Shown here: piece after piece, positions 50,035 to 59,316 of the stretch
Position numbering within the stretch: the first letter of the stretch is position 1
How the letters are laid out: the number at the start of each line of letters is the position of its first letter
Made by a program: the position numbers and the translations under genes
The notes under the pieces: generated by a model
The model's database searches: none
What the model saw: only the letters and a program-made list of their open reading frames with translations
What the model was told of the DNA's origin: nothing
Assembly (NCBI RefSeq): GCF_900109545.1
Contig: NZ_FOAP01000015.1
Coordinates: 124,001 to 188,000 of the forward strand
Length of the DNA stretch: 64,000 nt
Source of the DNA: Stigmatella aurantiaca
GTDB taxonomy: Bacteria; Myxococcota; Myxococcia; Myxococcales; Myxococcaceae
Reading direction: 5' to 3'

Positions 50035-51849
50035 TCAGCCCATCCCGGGCAGCAGCAGCCGGAAGGTGCTGCCCCCCGAGGCGGCCGGCAGCACGGCCAG
50101 GTCCGCGCCCATGCGGCGCAGAATCTGGTACGCCAGCGCCAGGCTCAGGTTCAGCCGCATGGTGCGCCCGCCGTGGGAGTCCTCCTGGATGCGCGCATCG
50201 AAGATGTCCGAGCGCCGCTCCTCGGAGAGCACCAGCATCGGGTCCTCCAGCCAGATGACGGGCCGGTCCTTGTCGTGGCCCGCGCGCAGGACGACGGGCT
50301 CGCGCGAGGCCCCCGGCCGCTCCAGCGGCATCTCACACAGGAACGTCACCAGGCGCGCCAGGCTGCTCTCCAGCTCCTTGCGCCCCACGTGCGCGATGAC
50401 GGCGTTGGGGGCCTCCACGCGGATGGGCCGCGGCAGGTGCTCCTTCGCCGTCCACGCCTGCAGGAGCGGGGTGACATCCATCTTCTCGAACTGGACCACG
50501 GGACAGTCGCCCGACAGCGTGCGCAGCTCGGAGAGCAGCCCCTCCACGCGGCGGATGCCGTCCACGGCGTCCTCGGCCGCGTCCGCCGAGTCCTGGATGA
50601 CCGCCTGCGCCTCGGAGCCCGTCACCGCGAGCAGCCGCCGGGCCAGCTCCATCAGGCGCGGCTCGCCGCGCGAGGCCAGCTCGTGCGCCACGTCGCGCGT
50701 CACCGACGAGAGCGTCTTCACGTTGCGCGAGTAGCCCGTGAGCGCCTGGAGGCTCGCCTTCGTGAAGGCCAGCGGGTTGCTCAGCTCGTGGGTGAGGCCC
50801 GCGGCCAGCTTGCCCGCGGTGGCCAGCTTCTCGGCCTTCACCATCTCGCCGCGCGCCGCGAGCATCTCCTTGAGCCGCGCGTCCATCTCGCTGTTGAGCC
50901 GCGCGGTCTCCAGCGCCAGCGCGAGCTGGGCGCAGAAGAGGTTGCCGCGCTGAAGCTCGGAGACGGAGAAGGCCGGCTGGGCGATGCCCCGCATGAGGAT
51001 GAGGCTGCCCGCGGGGGCGCTGCCCGCCTGCAGCGGGTAGGCGATGGCCGCGCCCAGGCGGGAGACGGGCGAGAAGGGCCACTCCTTCGCCGCGTGCGTC
51101 ACGCTCACGGGCTCCTGGCGCCCGATGGCGCGCAGGGCCAGCTCGCGCAGGGCCTCCAGCGGCAGCTCCAGCCCATCCGGCGAGGAGCAGAGGTGCAGCA
51201 CGCCCGTGTCCGGATCCGGCAGGAGCAGCCGGAAGGCCTGGTGCGGCACGAGATCCAACGCCAGCTCGCCCAGGTGCGCGAGCACCTCGGCCCGGGTGCG
51301 CAGCGACAGCAGCGCGCAGCTCACCTCGTAGAGCGGCACCAGCGAGCGCAGGCGCCGCTTCTCCACGGCGCGCAGCAGCACGTGCCGCAGCTCCTCGATG
51401 TCGTACGGCTTGCGGATGTAGTCGTACGCGCCGTAGCGCATGCAGGCCCGCGCCGTCTCGGCGCTCACGAAGCCCGTGGCGACGATGACCTCCATGTCCG
51501 GATCCATCTGCCGCAGCACCGAGACGGTCTCCATGCCGTGGGCGTCCTGCGACTTGAGGTCCGTGATGGCCACGTCGAAGCGGCGCGTGGCCAGCAGCGC
51601 CACGGCGGCGCGTCCGCCCTCGGCCATCACCACCTCGAACTCGGTGGAGGGCAGGGAGATGCTGATCAGCTCGCGCATGTCGGGCTCGTCGTCGATGACG
51701 AGCACGGAGATGCCGCCCGAGGAGGCCAGTTCCTGCACGGTGCGCCGGGGCAGCGACGAGCCCCCGCGCGGCGGGGCGATGCCCGCGGCGCTGGCGTGCC
51801 GCGAGCCAAAACCGTGTCTGCGCCGAGGAGCTCTCTGGTTCATCTCCAT
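50035..51849 (-). CDS. Receiver-GAF-histidine kinase with degenerate ATP-binding domain
   Basis: 604 residues. An N-terminal receiver (about 47-165) has VLVIDDEPDM and the phosphoacceptor Asp97 in VAITDLKS. A GAF-like region (about 175-320) and coiled coil follow. The H-box LTHELSNPLAF near residue 353 holds the phosphoacceptor His. The HATPase region is eroded: the N-box lacks the usual Asn-x-x-x-Asn (LESSLARLVTFLCE), and the G1 box reads EDPMLVL without DxGxG. It may therefore be unable to autophosphorylate and instead act as a scaffold or phosphotransfer sink. Position at the head of the eps genes suggests exopolysaccharide control. Confidence 0.82.
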   Translation of the reverse strand: MEMNQRAPRRRHGFGSRHASAAGIAPPRGGSSLPRRTVQELASSGGISVLVIDDEPDMRELISISLPSTEFEVVMAEGGRAAVALLATRRFDVAITDLKSQDAHGMETVSVLRQMDPDMEVIVATGFVSAETARACMRYGAYDYIRKPYDIEELRHVLLRAVEKRRLRSLVPLYEVSCALLSLRTRAEVLAHLGELALDLVPHQAFRLLLPDPDTGVLHLCSSPDGLELPLEALRELALRAIGRQEPVSVTHAAKEWPFSPVSRLGAAIAYPLQAGSAPAGSLILMRGIAQPAFSVSELQRGNLFCAQLALALETARLNSEMDARLKEMLAARGEMVKAEKLATAGKLAAGLTHELSNPLAFTKASLQALTGYSRNVKTLSSVTRDVAHELASRGEPRLMELARRLLAVTGSEAQAVIQDSADAAEDAVDGIRRVEGLLSELRTLSGDCPVVQFEKMDVTPLLQAWTAKEHLPRPIRVEAPNAVIAHVGRKELESSLARLVTFLCEMPLERPGASREPVVLRAGHDKDRPVIWLEDPMLVLSEERRSDIFDARIQEDSHGGRTMRLNLSLALAYQILRRMGADLAVLPAASGGSTFRLLLPGMG

Positions 51850-52196
51850 GCCGTCATCTCCCTGCCGCCCTCATCCGCGCCGCGCACGTCCCGGGGCCCA
51901 ACCCGCTTCGCTCCGGGAAGGAACCCCTTTACTGAAACACGTTTCCTTGTAACCGGCACGTCAGGTCCTGTCTCTTGGATGACCGGGCAGGCCGTGTAGA
52001 AGAAATCAATTTGGGCTCGTGGCACGGCTCTTCCTGCCCGCTCCTGTTCATAGCGAGTTTCTGGAAGATCCCACTTGGCTGCCTAATAGGGCGGGGCTTC
52101 GGCTGAGCGCCCGGGGGGGAGGGCATCATCCCCTTCCCGTAACGCTTGCCCTGCGCGAATGCCTCCCCTGATGCGCGCGTCCGCGGCGCCCACGCT
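51850..52196. promoter_or_regulatory. Divergent intergenic region between histidine kinase and NudC genes
   Basis: A 347-base gap with no credible gene. It should contain promoters for both flanking genes. An AT-rich patch (51930-51955, ttactgaaacacgtttccttg) faces the kinase. TGGCACGGCTCTTCC at 52020-52034 has a perfect -24 half of a sigma-54 site but an imperfect -12 half. I see nothing else in it. Confidence 0.3.
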
Positions 52197-53048
52197 ATGG
52201 TGTCCCTTGTGAATCCCCCCCGCTTCGTCCCAGGCCATGTCCCCCCTGCCCGCACACGCGAGGCGTGTCTGCTCTTCGCCGCGCGCGGGCTGGAGCTGCT
52301 CGTCGCCGAGCGCGAGGGGACGCCCACCGTCCCCTCGGGGGCCGAGCTGCCCAGCCTCCTGGAGGGCGCGCACTTCCTGGGCACCCTGGAGGGGCGGGAC
52401 TGCTACGCGGTGGCCTACCCCAAAGAGCTGGAGCCGCCCCCGGGCATGAAGCTGGTGACCGCGCGCGGCCTGTTCATGGTGCTGGATGACGTGTGGCTCG
52501 GCGTGGCGGGCCGGGCCCTGGCCATCGCTGAGTGGGATGTGACCCACCGCTTCTGCGGCCGGTGCGGCCAGCCCACGGGGCTGGTTCCCGGCGAGCGCGC
52601 CCGGCGCTGTCCGGCGTGCCGCACGCCGTACTACCCGCGCATCTCTCCGGCCATCATCGTCCTCATCTCCCAGGGGGAGCGCATGCTGCTGGCGCGCGCC
52701 TCCAGCTTCCCCGACGCCTTCTTCAGCACGCTGGCGGGGTTCGTGGAGCCGGGCGAGTCCCTGGAGGAGACCGTCCTGCGCGAGGTGAAAGAGGAGGTGG
52801 GCCTCGAACTGAAGAACCTGCGTTACTTCGGCAGCCAGCCCTGGCCCTTCGGGCGCTCGCTCATGGTGGGCTTCAACGCCGAGTACGCCGGGGGCGACGT
52901 GCGGGTGGACGGCCAGGAAATCATCGAGGCCCACTGGTACACCATCGACGCCCTGCCCCGCATTCCGCCCCCGCTGAGCATCGCCCGGCGCCTCATCGAC
53001 GCGTTCATCGCCCAGGTTCAGGCAAGCAGGCAGGCAGGCGGGCGATGA
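52197..53048 (+). CDS. nudC: NADH pyrophosphatase-like Nudix hydrolase (NudC)
   Basis: 283 residues from the ATG at 52197. An N-terminal recognition domain precedes a four-Cys zinc ribbon (FCGRCGQP ... RCPACRTP), then the Nudix box GFVEPGESLEETVLREVKEE followed by VGL. SQPWPFGRSLM is the NudC-specific signature. NudC hydrolyses NAD(H) to NMN(H) and AMP and removes NAD caps from RNA. Length fits the E. coli enzyme plus a longer N-terminus. The gene is read away from the histidine kinase and convergent with the B-box gene, ten bases apart. Confidence 0.9.
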   Translation: MVSLVNPPRFVPGHVPPARTREACLLFAARGLELLVAEREGTPTVPSGAELPSLLEGAHFLGTLEGRDCYAVAYPKELEPPPGMKLVTARGLFMVLDDVWLGVAGRALAIAEWDVTHRFCGRCGQPTGLVPGERARRCPACRTPYYPRISPAIIVLISQGERMLLARASSFPDAFFSTLAGFVEPGESLEETVLREVKEEVGLELKNLRYFGSQPWPFGRSLMVGFNAEYAGGDVRVDGQEIIEAHWYTIDALPRIPPPLSIARRLIDAFIAQVQASRQAGGR

Positions 53049-53058
53049 CGGGAGGCCC

Positions 53059-53502
53059 TCAGTAGATGGCGCCCCGGCTCCAGGCATAGAGCAGGGCCGC
53101 CGCCCACAGCCCCAGGAGCAGCAGGTTCACCCCGCCCAGCCCCCGGGCCACCTGGGCCTGGCGCACGCCGCGCAAGGGGCCCTCGCCCCGCTGGATGCGC
53201 CGCAGCTCGCGCGCGGGCCACCACAGCCCGGCCGCCGCGGCCAGGAAGTTGAGGAGGGGCACCGAGAAGCCGCACATGGGAAAGCAGACGATGGCCAGCA
53301 CGTTCAGCGCGAGCACCGCCTGCACCGTGCGCGACGGCGCGCCGTGCTGCCGCAGCCAGAGGACACACGGCTCACAGTAGGCCGCCTCCCCCATCAGCTC
53401 CGTGCACTCGCTACACAGGAAGGTGCCGCACCGGGCGCACGGGGCCACCGCGGCCACCTCGGGATGCTTCGCGCACTGCGCGCCCGCCGGCTCCAGGCTC
53501 AC
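53059..53502 (-). CDS. B-box-type zinc-finger membrane protein
   Basis: 147 residues from a GTG. The first 45 residues form a B-box-like zinc motif: CAKHPEVAAVAPCARCGTF, LCSECTEL and YCEPC, with the His/Cys spacing seen in many myxobacterial and actinobacterial membrane proteins. Two or three hydrophobic helices follow (VLALNVLAIVCFPMCGFSV, FLAAAAGLWW, GGVNLLLLGLWAAALLYAW), with a basic cytoplasmic loop between them. Function unknown; it may sense or bind a protein at the membrane. It lies seven bases downstream of the next gene and probably shares its transcript. Confidence 0.72.
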   Translation of the reverse strand: MSLEPAGAQCAKHPEVAAVAPCARCGTFLCSECTELMGEAAYCEPCVLWLRQHGAPSRTVQAVLALNVLAIVCFPMCGFSVPLLNFLAAAAGLWWPARELRRIQRGEGPLRGVRQAQVARGLGGVNLLLLGLWAAALLYAWSRGAIY

Positions 53503-53509
53503 GGCGGGT

Positions 53510-53791
53510 TCAGTACCCGGGAGGAGGCAGGCTGGACATGCTCTCCGCGAGCGCGTGCGCCCCCAGGCCCAGGCACACGGCCGCCAGCAGCGAGCAGCCG
53601 AAGAACCCCGCCAGGATGAGGCTCTTGCGCGGGTGCTCGAACTGGCTGAAGGCGTAGAACAGCACGTAGAAGGGGATGAGCAGCACCATCATCCCGGTGC
53701 CCACGCTGCGGCGGAACGCGTGGAGCAGCAGGAAGGCGGCGCAGACGAGCGTCACGAGCGCGAACAGGGCGGCGAGCGGCAGGAGCGGCAC
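53510..53791 (-). CDS. Small integral membrane protein
   Basis: 93 residues from a GTG at 53791. Three hydrophobic helices: LLPLAALFALVTLVCAAFLLL, GTGMMVLLIPFYVLFYAF and SLILAGFFGCSLLAAVCLG. A short polar loop (QFEHPRK) separates the last two. There is no recognised family. The start is uncertain because no ribosome-binding site is visible and the frame stays open upstream. It is co-directional and seven bases from the B-box membrane gene, so the pair may form a complex. Confidence 0.5.
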   Translation of the reverse strand: MPLLPLAALFALVTLVCAAFLLLHAFRRSVGTGMMVLLIPFYVLFYAFSQFEHPRKSLILAGFFGCSLLAAVCLGLGAHALAESMSSLPPPGY

Positions 53792-53890
53792 GATGGCCCA
53801 GAGATAACACGGTCCGGGCTTTGCGGCGGCCCCCCGCGCATATAAATGACGGCCACCGCTTCCCGCCCCCCCCTGCCGAGGTGCCCCCCC

Positions 53891-54193
53891 ATGGCCGTGC
53901 TCAAGACCCTGCTGACCTTCATGCTCGCGGGGGCCTTCCTGGGCAACCAGGCCGCCACCTACGCGGCCCCGCACTTCATGGCCTGGTACAACGAGACGCC
54001 GCTGGCCGCCCAGACGGTGTGCAACCTCCCCCAGGTGGTGCGCGACGTCACCGCGGACCTCATCCGGGCCCAGCTCATCGGCTCGGGCCTCGGCGCGGCG
54101 GCGTTCCTCGTGCTCGGCATCCTCTGGGTCCGCGCCCGGGCCCGGAAGCAGCGCCCCCAGCCCCCGGCGGCCCCCTCGCCCACCCCCGCCTGA
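53891..54193 (+). CDS. Hypothetical small membrane protein
   Basis: 100 residues from the ATG at 53891. Two hydrophobic segments, VLKTLLTFMLAGAFLGNQAA and LIGSGLGAAAFLVLGILWV, flank a periplasmic-looking loop (FMAWYNETPLAAQTVCNLP). The tail is basic then Pro/Ala-rich. It reads away from the membrane-protein pair and is convergent with the hybrid kinase, the stops being one base apart. I recognise no family and predict no function. Confidence 0.55.
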   Translation: MAVLKTLLTFMLAGAFLGNQAATYAAPHFMAWYNETPLAAQTVCNLPQVVRDVTADLIRAQLIGSGLGAAAFLVLGILWVRARARKQRPQPPAAPSPTPA

Positions 54194-54194
54194 G

Positions 54195-56309
54195 TCAGGG
54201 CGCGTCCGGCGGCGGCCGGGTCTCCTCGATGACATCCTGCAGCAGGGTGCGCAGCGCGGGCAGCTCCACGGGCTTCTCCAGCCAGTACCGGGCCTGGCCG
54301 ATGAACGCCTGGGCCCGGGGCGTGAAGGCCCCGCCGGTGAGGAAGATCATCCGCGCGGCCATGTCCGGGCGGTGCTCCCGGAGCCGGTCGTGCAGCTCCA
54401 TGCCGGTGATGTCCGGCATGGCCAAGTCACACACGATGGCGTCGAACGTCTCGCCGCCCAGCAGCCGCTGCAGGGCCTCCATGCCCAGGAGCATGGTGAT
54501 GTCGTAGCTGTCCTTGAGCGTCCGCCGGATGGACGAGGCCACCAGCGGCTCGTCATCGATGAGCAGCACCCGCGCCCGCGCCCCGCGGGAGGGCGCCGGG
54601 GTCCGCTCCTCGGGGACGGCCGGCGGCGCCTCGGTGGCCGGCAGCGTCACGGTGAACGCCGTGCCCTGGCCCACCTCGCTCCAGGCGGAAATCCTTCCGC
54701 CCAGCGCCACGATGATGCCGTGGCAGATGGACAGGCCCAGCCCCGTGCCCACCCCCACGGGCTTGGTGGTGAAGAACGGCTCGAAGATGCGCGCGAGCAC
54801 CTCCGGCTTCATGCCCGAGCCGGTGTCGCGGATCTCCACCTCCACCTGGCCGGAGGCGCCCACGCGCGTGCGCACCGTGACGCTGTGGGCCTCGGGGTTT
54901 CCCTCGGGGATGGCCTGCGCGGCGTTCACCAGGAGGTTCAGGAACACCTGCCCCAGGCGCGTCTCGTCGCCCAGCACCGGGGGCACCGGGCCGTAGTCGC
55001 GCACCAGCCGGGCCCGGGGGCGCAGCTCCGGGGCCGCCATGTTGATGGCGAAGTCCAGCCCCTGGTGCACGTCCACCGGCACGCGCCGGGCATCCTCCAC
55101 GCGGGAGAACGTCCGCAGGTCCTTCACGATGGTGCGCACGCGGTTGGCGCCCTCGCGCGCGTCGGCCAGCGCCTTGCGCAGCTCCTCGTGGTGCGGGAGC
55201 TGCGCCGCGGCCTGCGTCCCCAGGTTCTCCTCCAGGTAGAGCAGGTTGTTGGTGATGAACGTCAGCGGGTTGTTGATTTCATGGGCCACGCCCCCCGCCA
55301 GCGTCCCCAGGGCGGCCATGCGGTCGGCGACGGCCAGCCGCATCTCCAGCACCTTGCGCTCGGTGATGTCCTGCGCCGTGCCGCTCAGCCGCACCGGCCG
55401 GCCCGAGCCGTCGCGCACCACCCGGCCCCAGATGTGGATCCACCGCACCTCGCCCGAGGCCTGGAGCAGCCGGTACTCCCCGTGCAGCGAGGGCCGCCCC
55501 GCCAGCACCTGGTGCAGCTCCTGCTCGAAGGGCGTCCGCTCCTCGGGGTGCATGCTCTTGAGGAGGGCCGCGTGGCTCGCCTCGCCGGGGGCCCGGCCCA
55601 GGATGCGGTAGAGCTCGGCGGACCACGTGTGGAGGTCCGAGGAGAGCTCCCAGTTCCAGCTGCCCATGTGGGCAATGGCCTGGGCCTCGGCGAGCGCCGC
55701 CTCGCTGCCCTTGAGCTGCTCCTCCATCTGGAGGCGCTTCTGCAGCTCGATGCGGGCCACGAGCTGCTCGAGCACCATCCGCGAGCAGATCAACCCCAGC
55801 AGCCCCGCCATCAAGATGAGCCCCAGGTTGAGCAGCACCAGGCCGGGGTGCTCCATGAGCTGCCCCATCAGCGCCAGCATGGCCAGGTAGCAGCCGCTGA
55901 TGAGGAGCGTGGAGAGCACCGTCGCCCGGGGCGTGTACCGGATGCCGATGACGACGACCGTCAGGCAGATGATGGTGAAGTAGTGGGTGTGGACGCCCCC
56001 GGTGGCGTACTGCCACGCCATCACGAAGCCGAAGTCGATGGCGGACGTCACGCTGGCCAGCAGCGCCGCCCGGTACCGCCGGTAGGGCTCCCACCAATAG
56101 AGGAAGAGCGCGTAGGCCATCGCCAGGACCAGCACCCCGTAGGCGAACCGGGGCCCCTTCCCGGTGAGGCCCTCCAGCCACGGGTAGGAGAGGCCCCCCA
56201 CCACGATGATCAGCAGCCGGAGCAGCACCACGCCGCGCTCGGCGGCCAGAAACTTCTCCGCCAGCGCCCCTTCCCTCGATGACTCCGACAACTGCGCGAT
56301 GCTGCCCAT
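54195..56309 (-). CDS. Hybrid histidine kinase with PAS and C-terminal receiver
   Basis: 704 residues from the ATG at 56309. Six hydrophobic helices (about 25-200) form a membrane sensor. A PAS domain with PAC motif follows (about 225-335: YRILGRAPGEASHAAL, GTAQDITERK). The HisKA H-box is GGVAHEINNPLTF near residue 341. The HATPase is intact with N-box FLNLLVNAAQAI, G1 IRDTGSGM, F-box FEPFFTTK and G2 GTGLGLSICHGI. The C-terminal receiver (about 575-690) has LLIDDEPLV, IVCDLAMPDITGMEL with the phosphoacceptor Asp, and LEKPVE. It should autophosphorylate and pass phosphate to its own receiver, or act as phosphatase. The signal is unknown. Confidence 0.9.
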   Translation of the reverse strand: MGSIAQLSESSREGALAEKFLAAERGVVLLRLLIIVVGGLSYPWLEGLTGKGPRFAYGVLVLAMAYALFLYWWEPYRRYRAALLASVTSAIDFGFVMAWQYATGGVHTHYFTIICLTVVVIGIRYTPRATVLSTLLISGCYLAMLALMGQLMEHPGLVLLNLGLILMAGLLGLICSRMVLEQLVARIELQKRLQMEEQLKGSEAALAEAQAIAHMGSWNWELSSDLHTWSAELYRILGRAPGEASHAALLKSMHPEERTPFEQELHQVLAGRPSLHGEYRLLQASGEVRWIHIWGRVVRDGSGRPVRLSGTAQDITERKVLEMRLAVADRMAALGTLAGGVAHEINNPLTFITNNLLYLEENLGTQAAAQLPHHEELRKALADAREGANRVRTIVKDLRTFSRVEDARRVPVDVHQGLDFAINMAAPELRPRARLVRDYGPVPPVLGDETRLGQVFLNLLVNAAQAIPEGNPEAHSVTVRTRVGASGQVEVEIRDTGSGMKPEVLARIFEPFFTTKPVGVGTGLGLSICHGIIVALGGRISAWSEVGQGTAFTVTLPATEAPPAVPEERTPAPSRGARARVLLIDDEPLVASSIRRTLKDSYDITMLLGMEALQRLLGGETFDAIVCDLAMPDITGMELHDRLREHRPDMAARMIFLTGGAFTPRAQAFIGQARYWLEKPVELPALRTLLQDVIEETRPPPDAP

Positions 56310-56379
56310 GATGGATAATTCAAATATACATGTTTCCGGGTGATCAACGAGGGTGCCGCCACCCGGGCGGAAGGACAGG

Positions 56380-57180
56380 ATGCTCGAACTCGATGAGGCA
56401 AGGGTGGCGGCGGTGTGCGGCGTGGCCCAGGAGGCGGGCCGCGCCACCCTGGCGTTTCATGGCGGCACGGTCGCCTTCGAGCGGAAGGCGGATGACTCGC
56501 CCCTGACGGCGGCGGACCGGGCGGCGCACACCCACATCGTGGGGGCGCTGCGGCAGCTCACCCCCCACCTGCCCATCCTCTCGGAGGAGTCCAGCGCGGA
56601 GGAGGCGGCCGGGCGTCACGCCTGGAGCACCTTCTGGCTGGTGGACCCGCTGGATGGGACGAAGGAGTTCATCAAGGGCAGCGGCGAGTTCACCGTCAAC
56701 ATCGCCCTCATCTCCGGCACCCGGCCCGTGCTGGGCGTGGTGCACGTGCCCGTCACCGGGGTGACGTACTGGGGCAGCGGGGCGGGCGGCGCCTTCAAGG
56801 CCCTGCCCGGCCAGGCCCCCGTGCCCCTGCGCACCCGCCCCGCCGTGCCCGGGCAGCTCACCGTCGTGGCGAGCAGGGACCACGCGGGTCCCCGGGTGGA
56901 GGCGCTGCTGCGCCGGCTCGGCACGCCGCGCACGGCCACCCTGGGCAGCTCGCTCAAGTTCTGCCTCATCGCCGAGGGCCAGGCGGACTTCTACCCGCGC
57001 TTCCTGCCCACCAGCGAGTGGGACACCGCCGCGGCGCAGGCCGTCCTGGAGGCCGCCGGGGGCGGGGTGACGGACCTCGCCGGGCAGCGGCTCGTCTACA
57101 ACAAGCCGCAGATCCTCAACCCCCCGTTCCTGGCCTTCGGGGACCCCGGCTACGGCTGGCACGCCCTGCTGAAGGATTAG
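56380..57180 (+). CDS. cysQ: 3'(2'),5'-bisphosphate nucleotidase (CysQ)
   Basis: 266 residues from the ATG at 56380 (GGAAGGACAGG upstream). Inositol-monophosphatase superfamily motifs are clear: the metal site LVDPLDGTKEF, an earlier ILSEESS, and the second Asp site SEWDTAAAQAVLEAAGG. CysQ hydrolyses 3'-phosphoadenosine 5'-phosphate to AMP and phosphate, recycling the by-product of sulfate activation. It is divergent from the hybrid kinase, with a short AT-rich gap. Its stop overlaps the stop of the convergent next gene by a few bases. Confidence 0.9.
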   Translation: MLELDEARVAAVCGVAQEAGRATLAFHGGTVAFERKADDSPLTAADRAAHTHIVGALRQLTPHLPILSEESSAEEAAGRHAWSTFWLVDPLDGTKEFIKGSGEFTVNIALISGTRPVLGVVHVPVTGVTYWGSGAGGAFKALPGQAPVPLRTRPAVPGQLTVVASRDHAGPRVEALLRRLGTPRTATLGSSLKFCLIAEGQADFYPRFLPTSEWDTAAAQAVLEAAGGGVTDLAGQRLVYNKPQILNPPFLAFGDPGYGWHALLKD

Positions 57181-58121
57181 GGCCGGGGCGGCGCCCCGGG
57201 CGCGCGGTCCGGGTTCGCGGGGGGCTCGGGCTCGCGGTGGAACATCTGGGCCAGCAGCCGCTCGGCCGCATCCGCGAGCACGTCGCGCGCCAGCCGGTCC
57301 TCCTCGCCGAAGAAGCGCCGGCCCACGCGCGCATCGAGCACGTGGGTGGCCAGCAGCGTGAAGGCCGCCGCCTCGTCGAAGGACGTCTCCGAGGACAGGA
57401 CGCGCTTGCCCGGGTGCAGGTCCTCCTGGTCGAAGCGGCCCTCCCACGTCTCCCCCAGGGTGACGGAGAAGTACTGCACGGCCACGTTGCCGGGGCGGGC
57501 CATGTGCGAGGTGGCCACCACCACGCGCAGCCGCTGCTGCTCCTCCGGCGTCATCTGCCGCTTCCAGGCCTCGACGGTGGCGTGCATCGTCTCGAGCTGA
57601 TCCCTCGCCGCGTCCTCCGCGTTGAGGAGCAAGTCGGGGGCCTGCGCGCGCGCGTAGGCGGTGAGCGCCTCGGGGGGGACGCCGCCCGGGGCCAGGGCCT
57701 GCACGAGGAGCGCCTGGGTGGACTCGAGGATGCGGCGCTGGCGCGCGGCCTCCCCGGGCGTGAAGCCCCGGTGTTCGAGGCTCTCCACCGCGGCGGTGAG
57801 GAGCCGCTGAATCCCCTGGAGCCGCTCCCGTAGGGGCTCGCCGGGCACGCCCCGCCGCTCCGAGAGCAGCATGTGGAGCGCCAGGGGCACGTGCGTGATG
57901 GACTTGAACGCGTGGTAGCGCCGCGTGCGCGCGGGGCCCTCGAAGCGCTGGCCGCCCCGCCGCAGAATCAGCACATCGTCGATCTGCGCAATCACCGGGC
58001 CCAGCCCCGCGAGGATCTCCTCCCGGCGCGCGGCATATGCCTCCCGGAACGCACCATTGAGGACCGACAGGGGATCCGTGGGCTCCAAGGCGGCGGGAAG
58101 GGGGGCGGAGGACTCGGCCAT
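57177..58121 (-). CDS. Conserved hypothetical cytoplasmic protein
   Basis: 314 residues from the ATG at 58121. No signal peptide or membrane helix. The sequence is mostly alpha-helical (ALHMLLSERRGVPGEPL, LESTQALLVQALAPGG, EEQQRLRVVVATSHMARPG) with a few conserved-looking segments, such as QYFSVTLGETWEGRFDQED and SYHAFKSITHVP-like YHAFKSITHVPLAL. The Pro-rich tail (PEPPANPDRAPGAPPRP) is likely disordered. I do not recognise a family. It overlaps the cysQ stop by four bases, convergent. Confidence 0.62.
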   Translation of the reverse strand: MAESSAPLPAALEPTDPLSVLNGAFREAYAARREEILAGLGPVIAQIDDVLILRRGGQRFEGPARTRRYHAFKSITHVPLALHMLLSERRGVPGEPLRERLQGIQRLLTAAVESLEHRGFTPGEAARQRRILESTQALLVQALAPGGVPPEALTAYARAQAPDLLLNAEDAARDQLETMHATVEAWKRQMTPEEQQRLRVVVATSHMARPGNVAVQYFSVTLGETWEGRFDQEDLHPGKRVLSSETSFDEAAAFTLLATHVLDARVGRRFFGEEDRLARDVLADAAERLLAQMFHREPEPPANPDRAPGAPPRP

Positions 58122-58263
58122 GGGCCCCCTATAACGCAAGCGCGGCGAGGCCACCGGCCGTCTTCCCGCTGGCGGTGCGCGCCTCCCTGACGCCGGGCCG
58201 CGCTCCAGCCGGCCGTCCCTGCGATTCGGGGCAGGCGGCACCGGGGTGGGCTAAGGTGGGGCC

Positions 58264-59316
58264 ATGTTCTGCGCGCACTGCGGGCAACCGCTTCCCACAC
58301 CCCCGGGCCGGTTCTGCGCCCACTGTGGCAAGACCACCGCCGCCGAGGGCGCCTCGGACGGCCCCCGGCTTCCCCCCGAGGTGAGCCGGGCCGCGGCCTC
58401 CGCGGCGGAGGCCACCCGGCGGGCCGCGGAGCACACCGCCCACGCGGTGCAGAACGTCCTGGAGGACCCGCGCCTGCGGGGGCGCCTGCCGGGGCGCTCG
58501 CTGGCGCTGCTGGGCGCGGGGCTGGTGGCGCTCGCCATCCTCCTGACCCTGCTGCCCTTCTTCTCCGGCATCGGCTGGGTCTGGTCGGTGCTGATGCTCG
58601 CGGGCAGCGTGCTCATCGGCGCGCGCGAGCTGCGCGCCGCGGGCCGCATCCTCCCCACCCCGCTGGTGCGCGCGGCCCAGGTGGCCGAGCACCCGCACTT
58701 CCTGCCCCTCTTCACCCTGCTCACGTTCGTGCACGCGTTCATGGTGCTGTCGCTGGGCTTCATCCCGCTGCTGTGGCTGCTGGCCGCCCTCGTGCTCGGC
58801 TATGACCAGCGCCATGCCCTGCGCCCGCTCCTGGCCAGCCCGGGCACCCCGGCGCAGCAGCGCCTCGGCCGCTGGGTGCTGGTGGGCGCGCTGGTGTGTG
58901 TCACCTCGATGTGGCTGCTGACCTGGGGCTACAGCGGCGGCGGCTTCCTCGGGGGCTTCCAGCCCTACCACGTGCGCGAGATGCAGATGGATGGCTTCAC
59001 GCGCAACTACGTGGACCACTACGAGTTCCGCTACGACTCGATGGTGAACTACATGCCGCCCTATGCCACCTCGGGGCGCGCCCGGCCGTTCTCGGCCCTG
59101 GTGGTGCTGGCGCTGGGGGCACTCGTGGTGCTCACCCGCGCGCGGCCTTTCGAGTTCAGCCGCTACCCGTGGCTGCTGCCCGCGCTGGCGGGGGGCATCA
59201 CCCTGTGGGCGGTGCTCGGGCTCGTCTCCCGCCCGGGCCCGTGGCTCTTCCTCGCGGGCGCGCTCATCATCGATGTCGCGGTGGCGCGCGGCTTCAGGAG
59301 AGCAACGGCGACGTGA
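58264..59316 (+). CDS. Zinc-ribbon membrane protein
   Basis: 350 residues. Two CxxC pairs at the N-terminus (MFCAHCGQP and RFCAHCGKT) form a zinc ribbon of the type found in many bacterial membrane and signalling proteins. A helical linker leads to about eight hydrophobic helices (for example LALLGAGLVALAILLTLLP, FIPLLWLLAALVLGY, PWLLPALAGGITLWAVLGLV). A periplasmic loop (about 240-280) is rich in Tyr, Asp and Met. It is not a known transporter. Its 3' end overlaps the convergent RsbQ-like gene by 23 bases. Confidence 0.72.
   Translation: MFCAHCGQPLPTPPGRFCAHCGKTTAAEGASDGPRLPPEVSRAAASAAEATRRAAEHTAHAVQNVLEDPRLRGRLPGRSLALLGAGLVALAILLTLLPFFSGIGWVWSVLMLAGSVLIGARELRAAGRILPTPLVRAAQVAEHPHFLPLFTLLTFVHAFMVLSLGFIPLLWLLAALVLGYDQRHALRPLLASPGTPAQQRLGRWVLVGALVCVTSMWLLTWGYSGGGFLGGFQPYHVREMQMDGFTRNYVDHYEFRYDSMVNYMPPYATSGRARPFSALVVLALGALVVLTRARPFEFSRYPWLLPALAGGITLWAVLGLVSRPGPWLFLAGALIIDVAVARGFRRATAT

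Noticed and set aside
52020..52034. Sigma-54-like promoter TGGCACGGCTCTTCC
   Set aside because: The -24 half is perfect but the essential -12 GC is replaced by CC, and it lies 160 bases from the NudC start.
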